Source of the DNA: Bacteroidota bacterium
GTDB taxonomy: Bacteria > Bacteroidota > Bacteroidia > Chitinophagales > Saprospiraceae
Length of the DNA: 64,000 nt
NCBI GenBank assembly: GCA_030147525.1
Contig: JASBVF010000032.1
Location: 124,001-188,000 of the forward strand
Reading direction: 5' to 3'
Part shown: one piece after another, positions 54,292-63,404 of the stretch
How positions within the stretch are numbered: position 1 is the stretch's first letter
Layout: each line of letters begins with the position of its first letter
The notes under the pieces: generated by a model
The model's database searches: none
What the model was told of the DNA's origin: nothing
What the model saw: the letters and a program-made list of their open reading frames with translations, nothing else
Position numbers and translations under genes: made by a program

Positions 54292-55422
54292 TTATTTCGT
54301 CAGCCAGGCTTTTAGCAAATTACCGACAGCCACGCCGATGAAGTTAGCGGCAGCGATACCCACCAGCCCGGTCGCAATACCGGAAAATACCAGTGAGCGG
54401 TTTTTAATGACAGCGGCTACCTGCCCGATGAATGGCGGCCCGTACAACCCGGCTGTAGAGGTTATTATCATCGTGTCCCGGTCGATATTCAACAAGCGGC
54501 AAAACACCGCATGAAGAGCTACAGCCACGAGCATCACGACCGCACAGAAGCCGATGAGCAGCCAGCCATTGGCAAAAATCTCTGTGAAGTCAGCCATCAT
54601 GCCGATGGCAATACTAAACATGAGCAGCAGGTATTTTCCTGATTCGTAGGCGCCGCCCAGGTTTCGGATTTTTTCAAAAAAAGAAGCACCGACGCTGAGG
54701 GCTGAAAGCAATAAAATGATAAGGCCCGGCTTGTCGAGGGAGCCGGTAGTTAGTTTTACAACCAAAATGGAAATACCGGCCAACAGCAGCGTCAGGCCCA
54801 CTGCCTTGAGAATTGCCGCCCAACTGAAGTTGTTTTTAGGTAAAAACTCATCCACTCCAGCATGTTTATCCCCTTGAAAATCAGGGAGAAACAACCCGAA
54901 GAAACGGTGCGCCACCGAAGTCAGAAAAACCAGGTACACTCCGCCGCAGGCAATTTCTGCTGCGTTAAGTTGAACGAAGGTTTCATTACTTGCTTCCAGC
55001 GCAATGCCGACTGCATTCATATTCGGGGTGCCTCCTATGAAAACGCCGGTGAGCATGCCGGAAAGCAGCCATGTATCGGGAAGCATTTTGTTAAAAAGCC
55101 ATGCAGAAAGTGTGACGCTGATGATGGTACCGGCAGCCATGAGACCAAAAGACAGGATGGTGGTTTTAGCAAGACGCAGCCATGCCACAAAATCTGTGGA
55201 GTAAAGCAGTAAGGGAATGGCCAGAATAATGGTACCCTGCGTGAAATGCATGGAAAGCCCATCGTCCAGCGGAAAAGGTGTCAGGTTTCGCATTCCGATA
55301 CCTACGATGTAACAAAGTACCACCGGACTCAGCCAGCTTTCGGTTCCCATCCGCTTCGTCAGCCGGGTGAGAAAGTAAGGCAAAACACAGATGAGCATTG
55401 CCTGAAAGACGGCATAGATCAT
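54292..55422 (-). CDS. DUF819-family integral membrane protein
   Basis: The protein has 376 residues and about ten to twelve hydrophobic segments, with the two-fold pattern of DUF819 (YjcL-type) proteins. Recognisable features are WLLSGMLTGVFIGGTPNMNAVG in the first half and GLYGPPFIGQVAAVIKNRSL in the second, each resembling the re-entrant GGT/GxxxP signatures of the family. DUF819 members are probable transporters; the substrate is unknown. A 245-base gap to the glycosyltransferase and a hairpin behind the desaturase upstream suggest it is transcribed alone. Confidence 0.85.
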   Translation of the reverse strand: MIYAVFQAMLICVLPYFLTRLTKRMGTESWLSPVVLCYIVGIGMRNLTPFPLDDGLSMHFTQGTIILAIPLLLYSTDFVAWLRLAKTTILSFGLMAAGTIISVTLSAWLFNKMLPDTWLLSGMLTGVFIGGTPNMNAVGIALEASNETFVQLNAAEIACGGVYLVFLTSVAHRFFGLFLPDFQGDKHAGVDEFLPKNNFSWAAILKAVGLTLLLAGISILVVKLTTGSLDKPGLIILLLSALSVGASFFEKIRNLGGAYESGKYLLLMFSIAIGMMADFTEIFANGWLLIGFCAVVMLVAVALHAVFCRLLNIDRDTMIITSTAGLYGPPFIGQVAAVIKNRSLVFSGIATGLVGIAAANFIGVAVGNLLKAWLTK

Positions 55423-55462
55423 TGTTTTTCGTTTTAGATTCGAAGAAAAGTGTTTGACGAAA

Positions 55463-55501
55463 AAGCCTTTAGTTTCGAATCGAGTCCGGAACTAAAGGCT
55501 T
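55463..55501 (-). terminator. Terminator behind the desaturase gene
   Basis: A perfect 12-base stem (AAGCCTTTAGTT with AACTAAAGGCTT) spans 55463-55474 and 55490-55501. On the minus strand it is followed by TTTTCG. It starts 19 bases past the desaturase stop and precedes the DUF819 gene. Confidence 0.75.
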
Positions 55502-55519
55502 GCAAACTTACCTGTTTTT

Positions 55520-56602
55520 TCAGCTGTTGCCCAGCTCTTTCAACCTCCGCACATGCGAAGCGATGGCTCCACCCAGAGTTGGCAAAACATTGTAAGCAAT
55601 GCCGTATTCTTTGGCGGTTTGCTGTACGATGGGTGCTATTCTTGGGTAGTGTACGTGGCAAATATGAGGAAAAAGGTGATGTTCTACCTGAAAATTCAGC
55701 CCGCCGGTGTACCATCTGAGCCATTTGCTGTGTGTAGCGAAGTTGAAGGTCGTTTCCAGTTCATGAACCACCCAGTCGTTTTCGATAATGCCTTCCGAGT
55801 TTTGCAGCGGCTGACCAGCTCCTTCCACCACATGTGCCAGCTGAAATACAACTGTTAAAATGCAGCCTGCAACCCAATGCATCAGGAAGAATGCTGCAAG
55901 CACCTGCCAGATGGTATAGCTGGTGATCAGCAACGGCAAGCCAATGAGCGTAAAAAGATAGGCAGCTTTGAAAACGGACAATTTCACCATTTCAACCGTA
56001 GGGTTGAGGCGGTGTTGCCGGGTGATGCCTGACTTATTAAAAGCAACCAGCTGGACAAAATCGTTGACGAGTTTTGACAATGTTAACAACCCGTAAAGAA
56101 AGAAAGCGTAAATGTGTTGGTAGCGGTGGGCTTTGGACAAGGGTGCATGGTCGGAAAGACGGATGGGGCCGTGAGAAGCAATATCGATGTCCAGCCCGTC
56201 AATATTGGTAAAGGTGTGGTGAAACCCATTGTGATTAACCTTCCAGTTGAACACGTTGCTGCCCAGCAAATACATGCTGGTGCTCATAAGTTGGTTCACC
56301 CATTTTTTACTGGAGTAAGACCCGTGTACAGCGTCGTGCATCACGCCCATACCGACGCCTGCTTTACCCACTCCAATCAGCACGACCATACCCAACGCAA
56401 CCCAGCCGCTCATCGGAACGGTGATTAACAAGATGAATGGTACGATGTAGATGGACAGCATGGCGACTGATTTGACTTTCATTTTCCAGTTGCCATTGAT
56501 GGAGAGGTTGTTGGATTTGAAGTATTCGCTGACGTTTTTACGGAGAGCGACGGCAAATTCGGCCTGAGCGTTGGCCTGTGTTTTAAATTTTACTGATTTC
56601 AT
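55520..56602 (-). CDS. Membrane fatty-acid desaturase (linoleoyl-CoA desaturase-like)
   Basis: The protein has 360 residues from MKSVKFKTQANAQAEFAVAL; 33 codons of open frame upstream are not family-like. The three di-iron histidine boxes are complete: HDAVH (His89, His93), HNGFHH (His124, His128, His129) and QVEHHLFPHICH near 305-316. The Gln in the third box is typical of front-end (delta-6 type) acyl desaturases, but no cytochrome b5 domain is fused. Hydrophobic pairs flank the boxes as expected. It likely adjusts membrane lipid unsaturation; the position of the double bond cannot be inferred. Confidence 0.93.
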   Translation of the reverse strand: MKSVKFKTQANAQAEFAVALRKNVSEYFKSNNLSINGNWKMKVKSVAMLSIYIVPFILLITVPMSGWVALGMVVLIGVGKAGVGMGVMHDAVHGSYSSKKWVNQLMSTSMYLLGSNVFNWKVNHNGFHHTFTNIDGLDIDIASHGPIRLSDHAPLSKAHRYQHIYAFFLYGLLTLSKLVNDFVQLVAFNKSGITRQHRLNPTVEMVKLSVFKAAYLFTLIGLPLLITSYTIWQVLAAFFLMHWVAGCILTVVFQLAHVVEGAGQPLQNSEGIIENDWVVHELETTFNFATHSKWLRWYTGGLNFQVEHHLFPHICHVHYPRIAPIVQQTAKEYGIAYNVLPTLGGAIASHVRRLKELGNS

Positions 56603-57143
56603 AAAAATAATACTAAAGTTAACAGCCTTTTCAGGCAAAAAATAATTCCAGCATTCACAGCTGTCTCGACCGGATTTCATGAATTGAAAGCAGTCAATCA
56701 ATTGTTACTATTCAGGTTTAATTAAAATTGGCATACAGGAAGCTCAAAGGCTTTTCATTTACCTGGAAGCATGATTTTAAAAAGGTAGGTAATTCCGGGA
56801 ATGAAGATTTGTTGCATTGGCGCTTTCACCCCTGCATTCAACATATCGAGGTATCAAAAAGATGATTGGGGAACTTGAAATTCGGATTATCGAACTATTG
56901 ATTATCAATATCTTATTTTCTAAATAACTCAAATAAGTCTCAAGGGATAATAGGGAAACAATGATGATTAACGGGAAAATTTTAAATCTTACCCCCGGAA
57001 AAAAAGGAAGAAAGAAATAAAACATGCGAGCTAATTTAATTGTCAGCGTCCATGCTTTCCTAGCTGAAACCGGGAAATTCCGGTAATTTATTTGGCTTTG
57101 TATTGGTCGACTGGCTTGAATTCTGAAAAAATAACGGTCAAAG
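56603..57143. other. 540-base AT-rich gap between desaturase and AAA+ gene
   Basis: No gene is convincing here. A perfect dyad (TATTGAT-T-ATCAATA, 56896-56910) could be an operator but has no other support. The open frame at 56777-57292 on the minus strand overlaps the AAA+ gene in another frame and is rejected. Confidence 0.5.
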
Positions 57144-59423
57144 CTACAACTTCTTAACGGAAATATTCCTGTCAAAATCCACCTCCAGTTTCCCGTCCGT
57201 TGCATCAGGATGTTCGAGCAGCCAGTTGGCAAGCGGCCGAAGGATGAAATCTTCCAGTGCCCGCTGCAAGGGTCTTGCACCATATTTTTCATGAAAACCG
57301 ATCTCCGTCAGGTAATTGAGTACCCGGTCAGTAAAAACAAGTTGCAGACCACGCTTGGTGAATCCTTCCCGTTGTTTGGCCTCTTCCAGTTCCTTGAGGG
57401 CAATCTGGCGAATATTGTCCTGACTTAGCGGCTGGAATACCACAATTCCGTCTATCCGGTTCATGAATTCAGGCCTGAAATGCCTGCCAATTGCCGACCG
57501 GTACACCTCGTCGTCGATGGCTCGCTGTCCAAAACCGAGCGCACGGTGGTTGGTTGCTCCCAGGTTGGTCGTCAGAATGATGATGCAGTTTCGGAAATTG
57601 GTAATACGCCCGAAAGCATCCACCAGCATCCCCTCGTCCATCACCGTAAGGAAGGCATCGAAAATTGCAGGCGTCGCCTTCTCGGCCTCATCGAGCAGCA
57701 GCACGGCAAAAGGCCGCTCCCGCACATCGCTCACCAGCTTCCCCGGCTCCAGTCCGGCGCCCAGAAAACGAGTGATTTGGGACGGATGCTGAAATTCACT
57801 CATGTCGATGCGAATGAGGGGTGACTGCCGCTGGCCTTTTCCAAAAAAGTACTGCGCCAGCGCCTGGGCACTGGCCGTTTTTCCTACGCCCGTCGGGCCT
57901 GCAAAAATGAGCGTGGTGATGGGTTTGAGCGGATTGTTCAAACCGGCTTTGAACACTTTCACGATGTCGCTCAATTTCTCCACTGCCGCTTCCTGACCGA
58001 TGATCCGGCTGTTAAAAAACTGCTCCAACTCCTGCTGGTCAAGTAGCAGGTCATCCCGGAGGAATAGCTCCGGCAGCCCCGTCCTGCGAATGAACTGGGT
58101 GATGACATCCCTCCGTGAAACTTCTGTTTTTTGATGAAATAACGCCTCACTCACGCACTCGCCCAGGAAGCGAATGCCCTTGCCGGGAAAACTTTCATAG
58201 GGATAAAAACGCTTGAGCAAACGCAAAGCCATACCAAGCGCATCGTTCGATACGTGCACTTTGAGATTTTGCCGGAGGTAGGCTGTCAGTTTTTCAAAAA
58301 CAATATTCAGCTGCTTCTCCGGCAGTTCCCGGATGGTGATAAATTGTAAGCTTTCGACGAAGCCGGGCAGGAGTCGGCGCATGCTTTCCAGTTGTTGAGG
58401 TGTCACCTCGCCCACCAGCTGCAACCGCCCCTGTTGAATGAATGGCAGCAGGTAAGCCGCCACACTGTCCTCCACGCCTTTACCACCTTCCTGCAGCAAA
58501 CGAACGATGTCTTCCACCCAAAGGATGCCGTTCACGGTATTTAACTCCCAGACCAGTTCCTCGACGGTTTCCTGCCATTCGCCGAGGTATTTGCTGGTAG
58601 CGGTGAAGCGTTGAGCCTGAATGCGCCAGAAGGTATATTCAAGGTCGTTTTTCTTGGCTGCCTGTGTCAGCTTGCGAAAAGTCTGCCGCAGCACGGCGCT
58701 CTTTCCTACCCCGTTATTTCCAACAAGCAAAACACTGGCCCGCTGGACGAATAACTTTTCAGTCGCTTGCACAACGTATTCCTCCAATTCCCAGGCAGCA
58801 TCCGGCATGGCGGTAAGGTTTCGCTGAACAGCTTTCGGGTAGGGATAGCGTTCGGCAAGGCGTTCGAGGTTTTTGGGTTGTTCGGTCTTGTTCCAGTCAT
58901 AGGAAAAAAAATATTCCTCGTTTACCCGCAGTGTGAGCACCTCAAGCGAAGGGAGGGGATACTGCGCCATTCGATAGACTTCTTCCGGCTGCTCGTTGTC
59001 GAGAGCATTGATGATGAAATGCCGGGCCAGGTTTTCCAACTGACTGATTTCATAACAAAAAAAACTTTCGTCGAGCAATGGTAGGAAGCACTCGTAAACG
59101 CCCGGCTCACCTTCGCCGTACACCAACGGGGTTGAAATTTTCACCTTGCCCGTCAGGGGGAACGCACCCGCCCCCCAGCGGTAGGTTGGCCGCAGGCTGA
59201 CTTCAATCATTTTGAGTGCCGGGGATTTCATTTCCAGCAACGGGTAATCACCATCTTTTTTGTACTGGCGCTGCAGGTGGTTGGTTAAAACTGATTTCAG
59301 CCTGCGGGCGTCCGTTTCAACAGCCTGGTATTCCGTACCGACCAGAATGCCCAGCACAGCATGCTGATTCAGGTTAAAACAAAGCAGCGGATAGGTAATT
59401 TTTTCCATCGGATAATCGGCCAA
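57144..59423 (-). CDS. ClpC/ClpB-like double AAA+ ATPase with unfamiliar N-domain
   Basis: The protein has 759 residues (a start at residue 6, MEKITYPLLCF, is also possible). Residues 1-195 are not a Clp_N domain and I do not recognise them. AAA-1 (about 205-445) has Walker A GNNGVGKS (235-242) and the KYLGEWQETVEEL pore region, but Walker B reads LWVEDI (Glu-Asp rather than Asp-Glu) and the usual ALERRFQ Arg fingers are replaced by LPGFVESLQ. AAA-2 (about 470-755) is intact: Walker A GPTGVGKT (509-516), Walker B VLLLDEAEKA, HFRPEFMNRID. Before the last motif an LGF (629-631) lies where ClpA/ClpC bind ClpP. There is no ClpB middle coiled coil. It appears monocistronic. Confidence 0.85.
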   Translation of the reverse strand: MADYPMEKITYPLLCFNLNQHAVLGILVGTEYQAVETDARRLKSVLTNHLQRQYKKDGDYPLLEMKSPALKMIEVSLRPTYRWGAGAFPLTGKVKISTPLVYGEGEPGVYECFLPLLDESFFCYEISQLENLARHFIINALDNEQPEEVYRMAQYPLPSLEVLTLRVNEEYFFSYDWNKTEQPKNLERLAERYPYPKAVQRNLTAMPDAAWELEEYVVQATEKLFVQRASVLLVGNNGVGKSAVLRQTFRKLTQAAKKNDLEYTFWRIQAQRFTATSKYLGEWQETVEELVWELNTVNGILWVEDIVRLLQEGGKGVEDSVAAYLLPFIQQGRLQLVGEVTPQQLESMRRLLPGFVESLQFITIRELPEKQLNIVFEKLTAYLRQNLKVHVSNDALGMALRLLKRFYPYESFPGKGIRFLGECVSEALFHQKTEVSRRDVITQFIRRTGLPELFLRDDLLLDQQELEQFFNSRIIGQEAAVEKLSDIVKVFKAGLNNPLKPITTLIFAGPTGVGKTASAQALAQYFFGKGQRQSPLIRIDMSEFQHPSQITRFLGAGLEPGKLVSDVRERPFAVLLLDEAEKATPAIFDAFLTVMDEGMLVDAFGRITNFRNCIIILTTNLGATNHRALGFGQRAIDDEVYRSAIGRHFRPEFMNRIDGIVVFQPLSQDNIRQIALKELEEAKQREGFTKRGLQLVFTDRVLNYLTEIGFHEKYGARPLQRALEDFILRPLANWLLEHPDATDGKLEVDFDRNISVKKL

Positions 59424-59517
59424 CGCCCGAACGTGCTGAAATATCTAAATCCCGGATTGGCGACTGTTGGTAAAAGTATGGAGCAAAGCTTTGGAAAATG
59501 CGCCGGAAAACGAAACT

Positions 59518-59548
59518 TTGCGGGGGAATTTCGAAATTTTATCTTTCC
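59518..59548 (+). promoter_or_regulatory. Possible promoter of the 59.6 kb lipoprotein gene
   Basis: TTG at 59518-59520 and TATCTTTCC at 59540-59548 are separated by 19 bases; the second differs from TAnnTTTG at the final G. The ATG follows 18 bases later. Confidence 0.4.
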
Positions 59549-59566
59549 CGGCAAATTGAAAGTTTT

Positions 59567-60718
59567 ATGAAAAGAAACCCCTGGGTACTATTCTCCATAC
59601 TGTTTTTGGGTTTGGTAAGTTGCAACTCCGACCCTCCTTCCAATATCCCGGAAGAAATTGCCCCGCCCGCAGTACTCCCTGACTCAGTTGAACTGGAAGA
59701 AGCTCCTCAGACTTATTTTATCAAAAAATACGAAGGGACACTTAACAATTCCATTCCGGTCGAAATGGTGCTGATCAACTGGGGAGATGGATTTCTAAGC
59801 GGACGTTACTGGTACAAGGACAAAGGAAAACCTATCGAACTGAGCGGCGAACTGATCGATGATGCAAGTTTTCAGATCGTGGAATTTTCTAACAACAGAG
59901 AGACTGGCGTCTTTGCCGGCAGCCTTGCCAATCCTTCGCAACTGAACGGTGTTTGGAGCAATCCTGCCAAATCGAAAAATTTCAACTTTGAGCTTCACGA
60001 AGTCCCCCCTCCCGCAGAAGCCGCTGCCTGGGCAGGCAACTGGCACCTGAACGAGGTTTGGGACAATGGGACACTCATGATTGGCAACGTCAGCAAGGAT
60101 TCATTTGATTTTGCCCTCACCATTGTTCGCAGTAGCCACACTGGCACCATTGAAGGACGAGCAGCGATCACCGGCGAAAAAGCTCGATTCAGCAGGAAGG
60201 AATATGAGGAAAAACCGTGTGTTTTGCTGTTTCAGCTCAAGGAAGATTTGATCGAACTGGAACAACCCAGCTCCAATTTTGCCTGCGGCTTCGGGGCAAG
60301 GGCTTACGCCGGAGGAAAATACGAGCGTTTGAATTTGATTAAAAAAGCCAGGCTTCAGGTCGGAACCGGCGAAGACGATGTTTTCCCATCTCAGATACTG
60401 CACGACACTTTCAAAGCGCTTGTCGGTGAGGAGAAATACGAACTTTTTGCGTTCAACATGCAGGTGAAAGAGGTCGAAAAACAATCGCAGGGACTCACCA
60501 TCGTCACCGGGGCCATTCCGGGGTTGTTTCGCACAAACGAGGCGGTTATCGTGTTTAATAAAACAGGGACCATCTGGGCAGCCACCCTCGATATGGACCA
60601 AACAACGAACGAACTGCTGGTGCGTTATTTCACCAATGATCCGGCCTCAAAACAAAAGCTGCCGCCTGCCATACAAAGCTGGCAGGAAGGGTTTAAAGAT
60701 TACCGGGTGATTTATTAA
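59567..60718 (+). CDS. Lipoprotein of unknown function
   Basis: The protein has 383 residues from MKRNPWVLFSILFLGLVSCN, a clear lipoprotein signal with Cys19. The frame is open 23 codons further upstream, but the lipobox fixes the start. The mature part has two beta-rich segments with repeated themes: YEGTLNNSIPVEMVLINWGD, SGRYWYKDKGKPIELSGELI, then WNLAGNWHLNEVW-like text (actual: WAGNWHLNEVWDNGTLMIGN). These resemble small lipocalin-like or DUF-type envelope domains, but I recognise no named family. Neighbours give no functional hint: an AAA+ ATPase gene on the other strand and a TPR/PD40/SPOR protein downstream. Confidence 0.7.
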   Translation: MKRNPWVLFSILFLGLVSCNSDPPSNIPEEIAPPAVLPDSVELEEAPQTYFIKKYEGTLNNSIPVEMVLINWGDGFLSGRYWYKDKGKPIELSGELIDDASFQIVEFSNNRETGVFAGSLANPSQLNGVWSNPAKSKNFNFELHEVPPPAEAAAWAGNWHLNEVWDNGTLMIGNVSKDSFDFALTIVRSSHTGTIEGRAAITGEKARFSRKEYEEKPCVLLFQLKEDLIELEQPSSNFACGFGARAYAGGKYERLNLIKKARLQVGTGEDDVFPSQILHDTFKALVGEEKYELFAFNMQVKEVEKQSQGLTIVTGAIPGLFRTNEAVIVFNKTGTIWAATLDMDQTTNELLVRYFTNDPASKQKLPPAIQSWQEGFKDYRVIY

Positions 60719-60892
60719 CCGGATTCATTTCCTTTGTGAAAAAGGCCGTTTTTGCGCTCTTGTTAACAAGGACATAATCATTGGCCTGAAATTTTCGTTC
60801 AGCAGAGTAATTTGATTTATAAACGACATACCATCAGGAAGGGGCTTTCCAGTTCAGTTTTTCGCCTTCCGGAAACTAAATTTTTCACCACA

Positions 60893-63325
60893 ATGAAGAT
60901 TTTTCGAATCCTACTTTCTTTGGCCTTTGGCCTTTTCTTCTTTCATGCGGCGATGGCACAACCAGCCTTGAAGCGAGCCAACAAGAATTACGAGCTTTCT
61001 GAATTCAGCAAAGCCGTTGAGGAATACAAGGAAGTTTTATCAAAAACACCCAACCACCTCGAGGCCAATTGCAAAATCGCTGACAGCTACCGCCATCTGA
61101 ACCAACAGGACCGGGCACTGCCCCACTATCAGGCTGCCGTATCGCAGGAAGGGGTTGAAAAAATTTACGTTTTTCAATACGGCCTAACGTTGATGGAACT
61201 GGGTCAATATGATATTGCCAGGCGGGTATTTGAAAAACTGGCCAACGAATCGCCGGATTTCAAAACGAGGGCTAAAAACTTTGCCGAAGCCTGCGTTTAT
61301 GCCGTGAACAACCAGGATCCTCCCCTTTTCAAAGTTTCGAATGAATACGTCAACACGGCCTCGGCCGATTTTGGCCCTGCCCTCCTGCGAGATCAAGTGG
61401 TTTACTCCTCCGGCCGAACGGATATCATCAGCCGGAACAGCCGGAATGCACCTTCTGCTGCACAAGGCAGCAACCAACTGCTCATCACTCAGCGTGATAA
61501 AAACGGCTACCTCGAAGTGCCCGTAACGCTGCACTCGGGGATGAACAATGCCACTAATGAAGGACCGGTTGCCTATTCCGCTGATGGTAATTGGGTGGCT
61601 ATCACTAAGAATAATTTCACTCCAGGCACTCGAATGATTCCTTCGAGCGGCATGTCGCTAACACTGTACATCGCTCAGGCCGGAGAAAATGGAGACTGGA
61701 GCAATGCCGTTCCTTTCCCTCATAATTCGGTTGATTTCTCCACGGGATTTCCTTCATTTTCGAGTGATGGTAAAGCTTTGTTTTTTGCCAGCGACCGCCC
61801 GGGTGGTTACGGCGGGTTCGACCTCTACGTCTCGTACCGGGTCGGCAATACCTGGTCGGCGCCTGAAAATCTGGGCATGGTTGTCAATTCCGTCGGAAAT
61901 GAAATTACACCTTTTTTTGATGGCAGCTCGCTCTACTTTGCCTCCGATTACCACCGTGGGTTTGGAGGTTTCGACATTTTCAGAGCGGAAGAAAGCGCAG
62001 GGCGCTGGAGTGCTATTTTTCATGGTGGACCGGGCCTGAACTCTTCGGTCGATGACTTTGGATTTGTGTATGATGCGTCCCGTAACGTGGGCTATTTTGT
62101 TTCAAACAGGCCGGGAGGCAAGGGCGCCGAAGACATTTACCGCATTCAAAAAGAAACGGAAAACATCGTCATCAAAGTTACCGATGCGATCACGGGAGTG
62201 GCCATTTCAGAAGCGGCTATCGACTTTTCAAACTGCGGAGATAAAACCTACATGACGGATATTAACGGGATTTTCAACTTCCAGCTGATGGAAAATCTAA
62301 ATTGTGCCGTCACGATCCGGAAGGATGGTTTTTTGAGTCAAACAGTAAAGGTTACGTCCCTCGGCCTGCGCCAAAGCCGCACACTCGACGTCCAACTGGC
62401 CAAAACCGGGGAGTCGTACCGAGGGAAAGTGATAAACGGCAGCAATGGTTATGTCCTTGAAAACGTGAAGGTTATCGCAACCAACCAGGCCACGAACGAG
62501 TCAACTACTGCAAACACCGATGCACTTGGCGACTACCAAGTGCCCATGCAATCCAATGCAACTTATGTTTTGCGTTACTCAAAAGCCGGCTACCGGGACT
62601 TGAGCTTCAATTTCAGAACCGGGCAAAATGACAATAAAACCATCCAGAATATTGAAATGCTCCCGGTTGGTATCGCTGCAACTTCCACACCGCCAGCGCC
62701 CAAACAACCTGCCTCCACCACCTCTGCCCCTGCCGCCATGGAAAAACCTGCAGAAACGCTGGCCGGCGGTTACGCAGTTCAGCTCGCAGCTACAACTTCC
62801 TCCTCTTTTGACCTGCGCCCCTATCAGTCCAAGGTTGGTAATGCAGGTACTGTTTACACAGTTGAAGAAGGTGGTAAGACTAAAATCAGAGTGGGCGTTT
62901 TCCCGACCCGGGAAGAAGCTGCCGCTGTGCAGGCAAAAGTCAGGGAGGCAGGCTATACCGGCGCTTTTTTGGTGGAAGAAAAAACCCGGCAGGCAAAGTC
63001 CGCTTCAACTGCAGCTTCAAATATCCTCACAGCTGAATCAAAAGCTGCCAGTACCGTAACAACCAATGCTGGCACCGCAAACAAACTGGAAGGTTACATG
63101 GTACGCCTGGGCGTTTTCCGGGATGCAAGCAGATTTAATCAGGGCCTCGTTGACGACGTGGGCATCATTACCTATGTGCCCAAAGGAGATTTGACGATTG
63201 TTTTGCTGAGCGGATACGACAGCCGTTCATCCGCTGAAATTGGCTTGCGCAAAGCGAGAAACCGGGGATTCCCGGATGCATTTTTGGTAGAAATGAAAGA
63301 AGGAGAACTGAGAAAAGCAGATTAA
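60893..63325 (+). CDS. TPR/PD40/CarboxypepD-reg protein with two SPOR domains (PorE-like layout)
   Basis: The protein has 810 residues from MKIFRILLSLAFGLFFFHAA (signal peptide to AMAQ; a TTG 27 codons earlier is unlikely). Domains in order: TPR (about 25-130), PD40/WD40-like propeller (about 150-410; PSFSSDGKALFFASDRPGGY, YFASDYHRGFGGFDIFRAEE), two carboxypeptidase-regulatory-like domains (about 421-489 and 508-577), a Pro/Ala/Thr linker, then two SPOR-type domains (about 624-699 with KIRVGVFPTREEAAAVQAKV, and about 731-803). The first parts match PorE of the T9SS, but PorE ends in an OmpA-type domain. SPOR also binds peptidoglycan, so an equivalent anchor is plausible. Confidence 0.82.
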   Translation: MKIFRILLSLAFGLFFFHAAMAQPALKRANKNYELSEFSKAVEEYKEVLSKTPNHLEANCKIADSYRHLNQQDRALPHYQAAVSQEGVEKIYVFQYGLTLMELGQYDIARRVFEKLANESPDFKTRAKNFAEACVYAVNNQDPPLFKVSNEYVNTASADFGPALLRDQVVYSSGRTDIISRNSRNAPSAAQGSNQLLITQRDKNGYLEVPVTLHSGMNNATNEGPVAYSADGNWVAITKNNFTPGTRMIPSSGMSLTLYIAQAGENGDWSNAVPFPHNSVDFSTGFPSFSSDGKALFFASDRPGGYGGFDLYVSYRVGNTWSAPENLGMVVNSVGNEITPFFDGSSLYFASDYHRGFGGFDIFRAEESAGRWSAIFHGGPGLNSSVDDFGFVYDASRNVGYFVSNRPGGKGAEDIYRIQKETENIVIKVTDAITGVAISEAAIDFSNCGDKTYMTDINGIFNFQLMENLNCAVTIRKDGFLSQTVKVTSLGLRQSRTLDVQLAKTGESYRGKVINGSNGYVLENVKVIATNQATNESTTANTDALGDYQVPMQSNATYVLRYSKAGYRDLSFNFRTGQNDNKTIQNIEMLPVGIAATSTPPAPKQPASTTSAPAAMEKPAETLAGGYAVQLAATTSSSFDLRPYQSKVGNAGTVYTVEEGGKTKIRVGVFPTREEAAAVQAKVREAGYTGAFLVEEKTRQAKSASTAASNILTAESKAASTVTTNAGTANKLEGYMVRLGVFRDASRFNQGLVDDVGIITYVPKGDLTIVLLSGYDSRSSAEIGLRKARNRGFPDAFLVEMKEGELRKAD

Positions 63326-63330
63326 TATAA

Positions 63331-63404
63331 AAAAGAATGGCCGGATGGTTGCCCACGTGAAAGCACGCTTCAAAGACAACCACCCAGCCATTTCACTTTT
63401 TTCA
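63331..63404. terminator. Bidirectional terminator between convergent genes
   Basis: Left arm AATGGCCGGATGGTTG (about 63336-63351) pairs, with two mismatches, with CAACCACCCAGCCATT (63377-63392). A-rich sequence precedes and T-rich sequence (TTTCACTTTTTT) follows. It separates the SPOR protein gene from lpdA. Confidence 0.6.

Noticed and set aside
56777-57292. 171-codon minus-strand frame after the AAA+ gene
   Set aside because: Starts inside the AAA+ gene in another frame and has no protein-like character.
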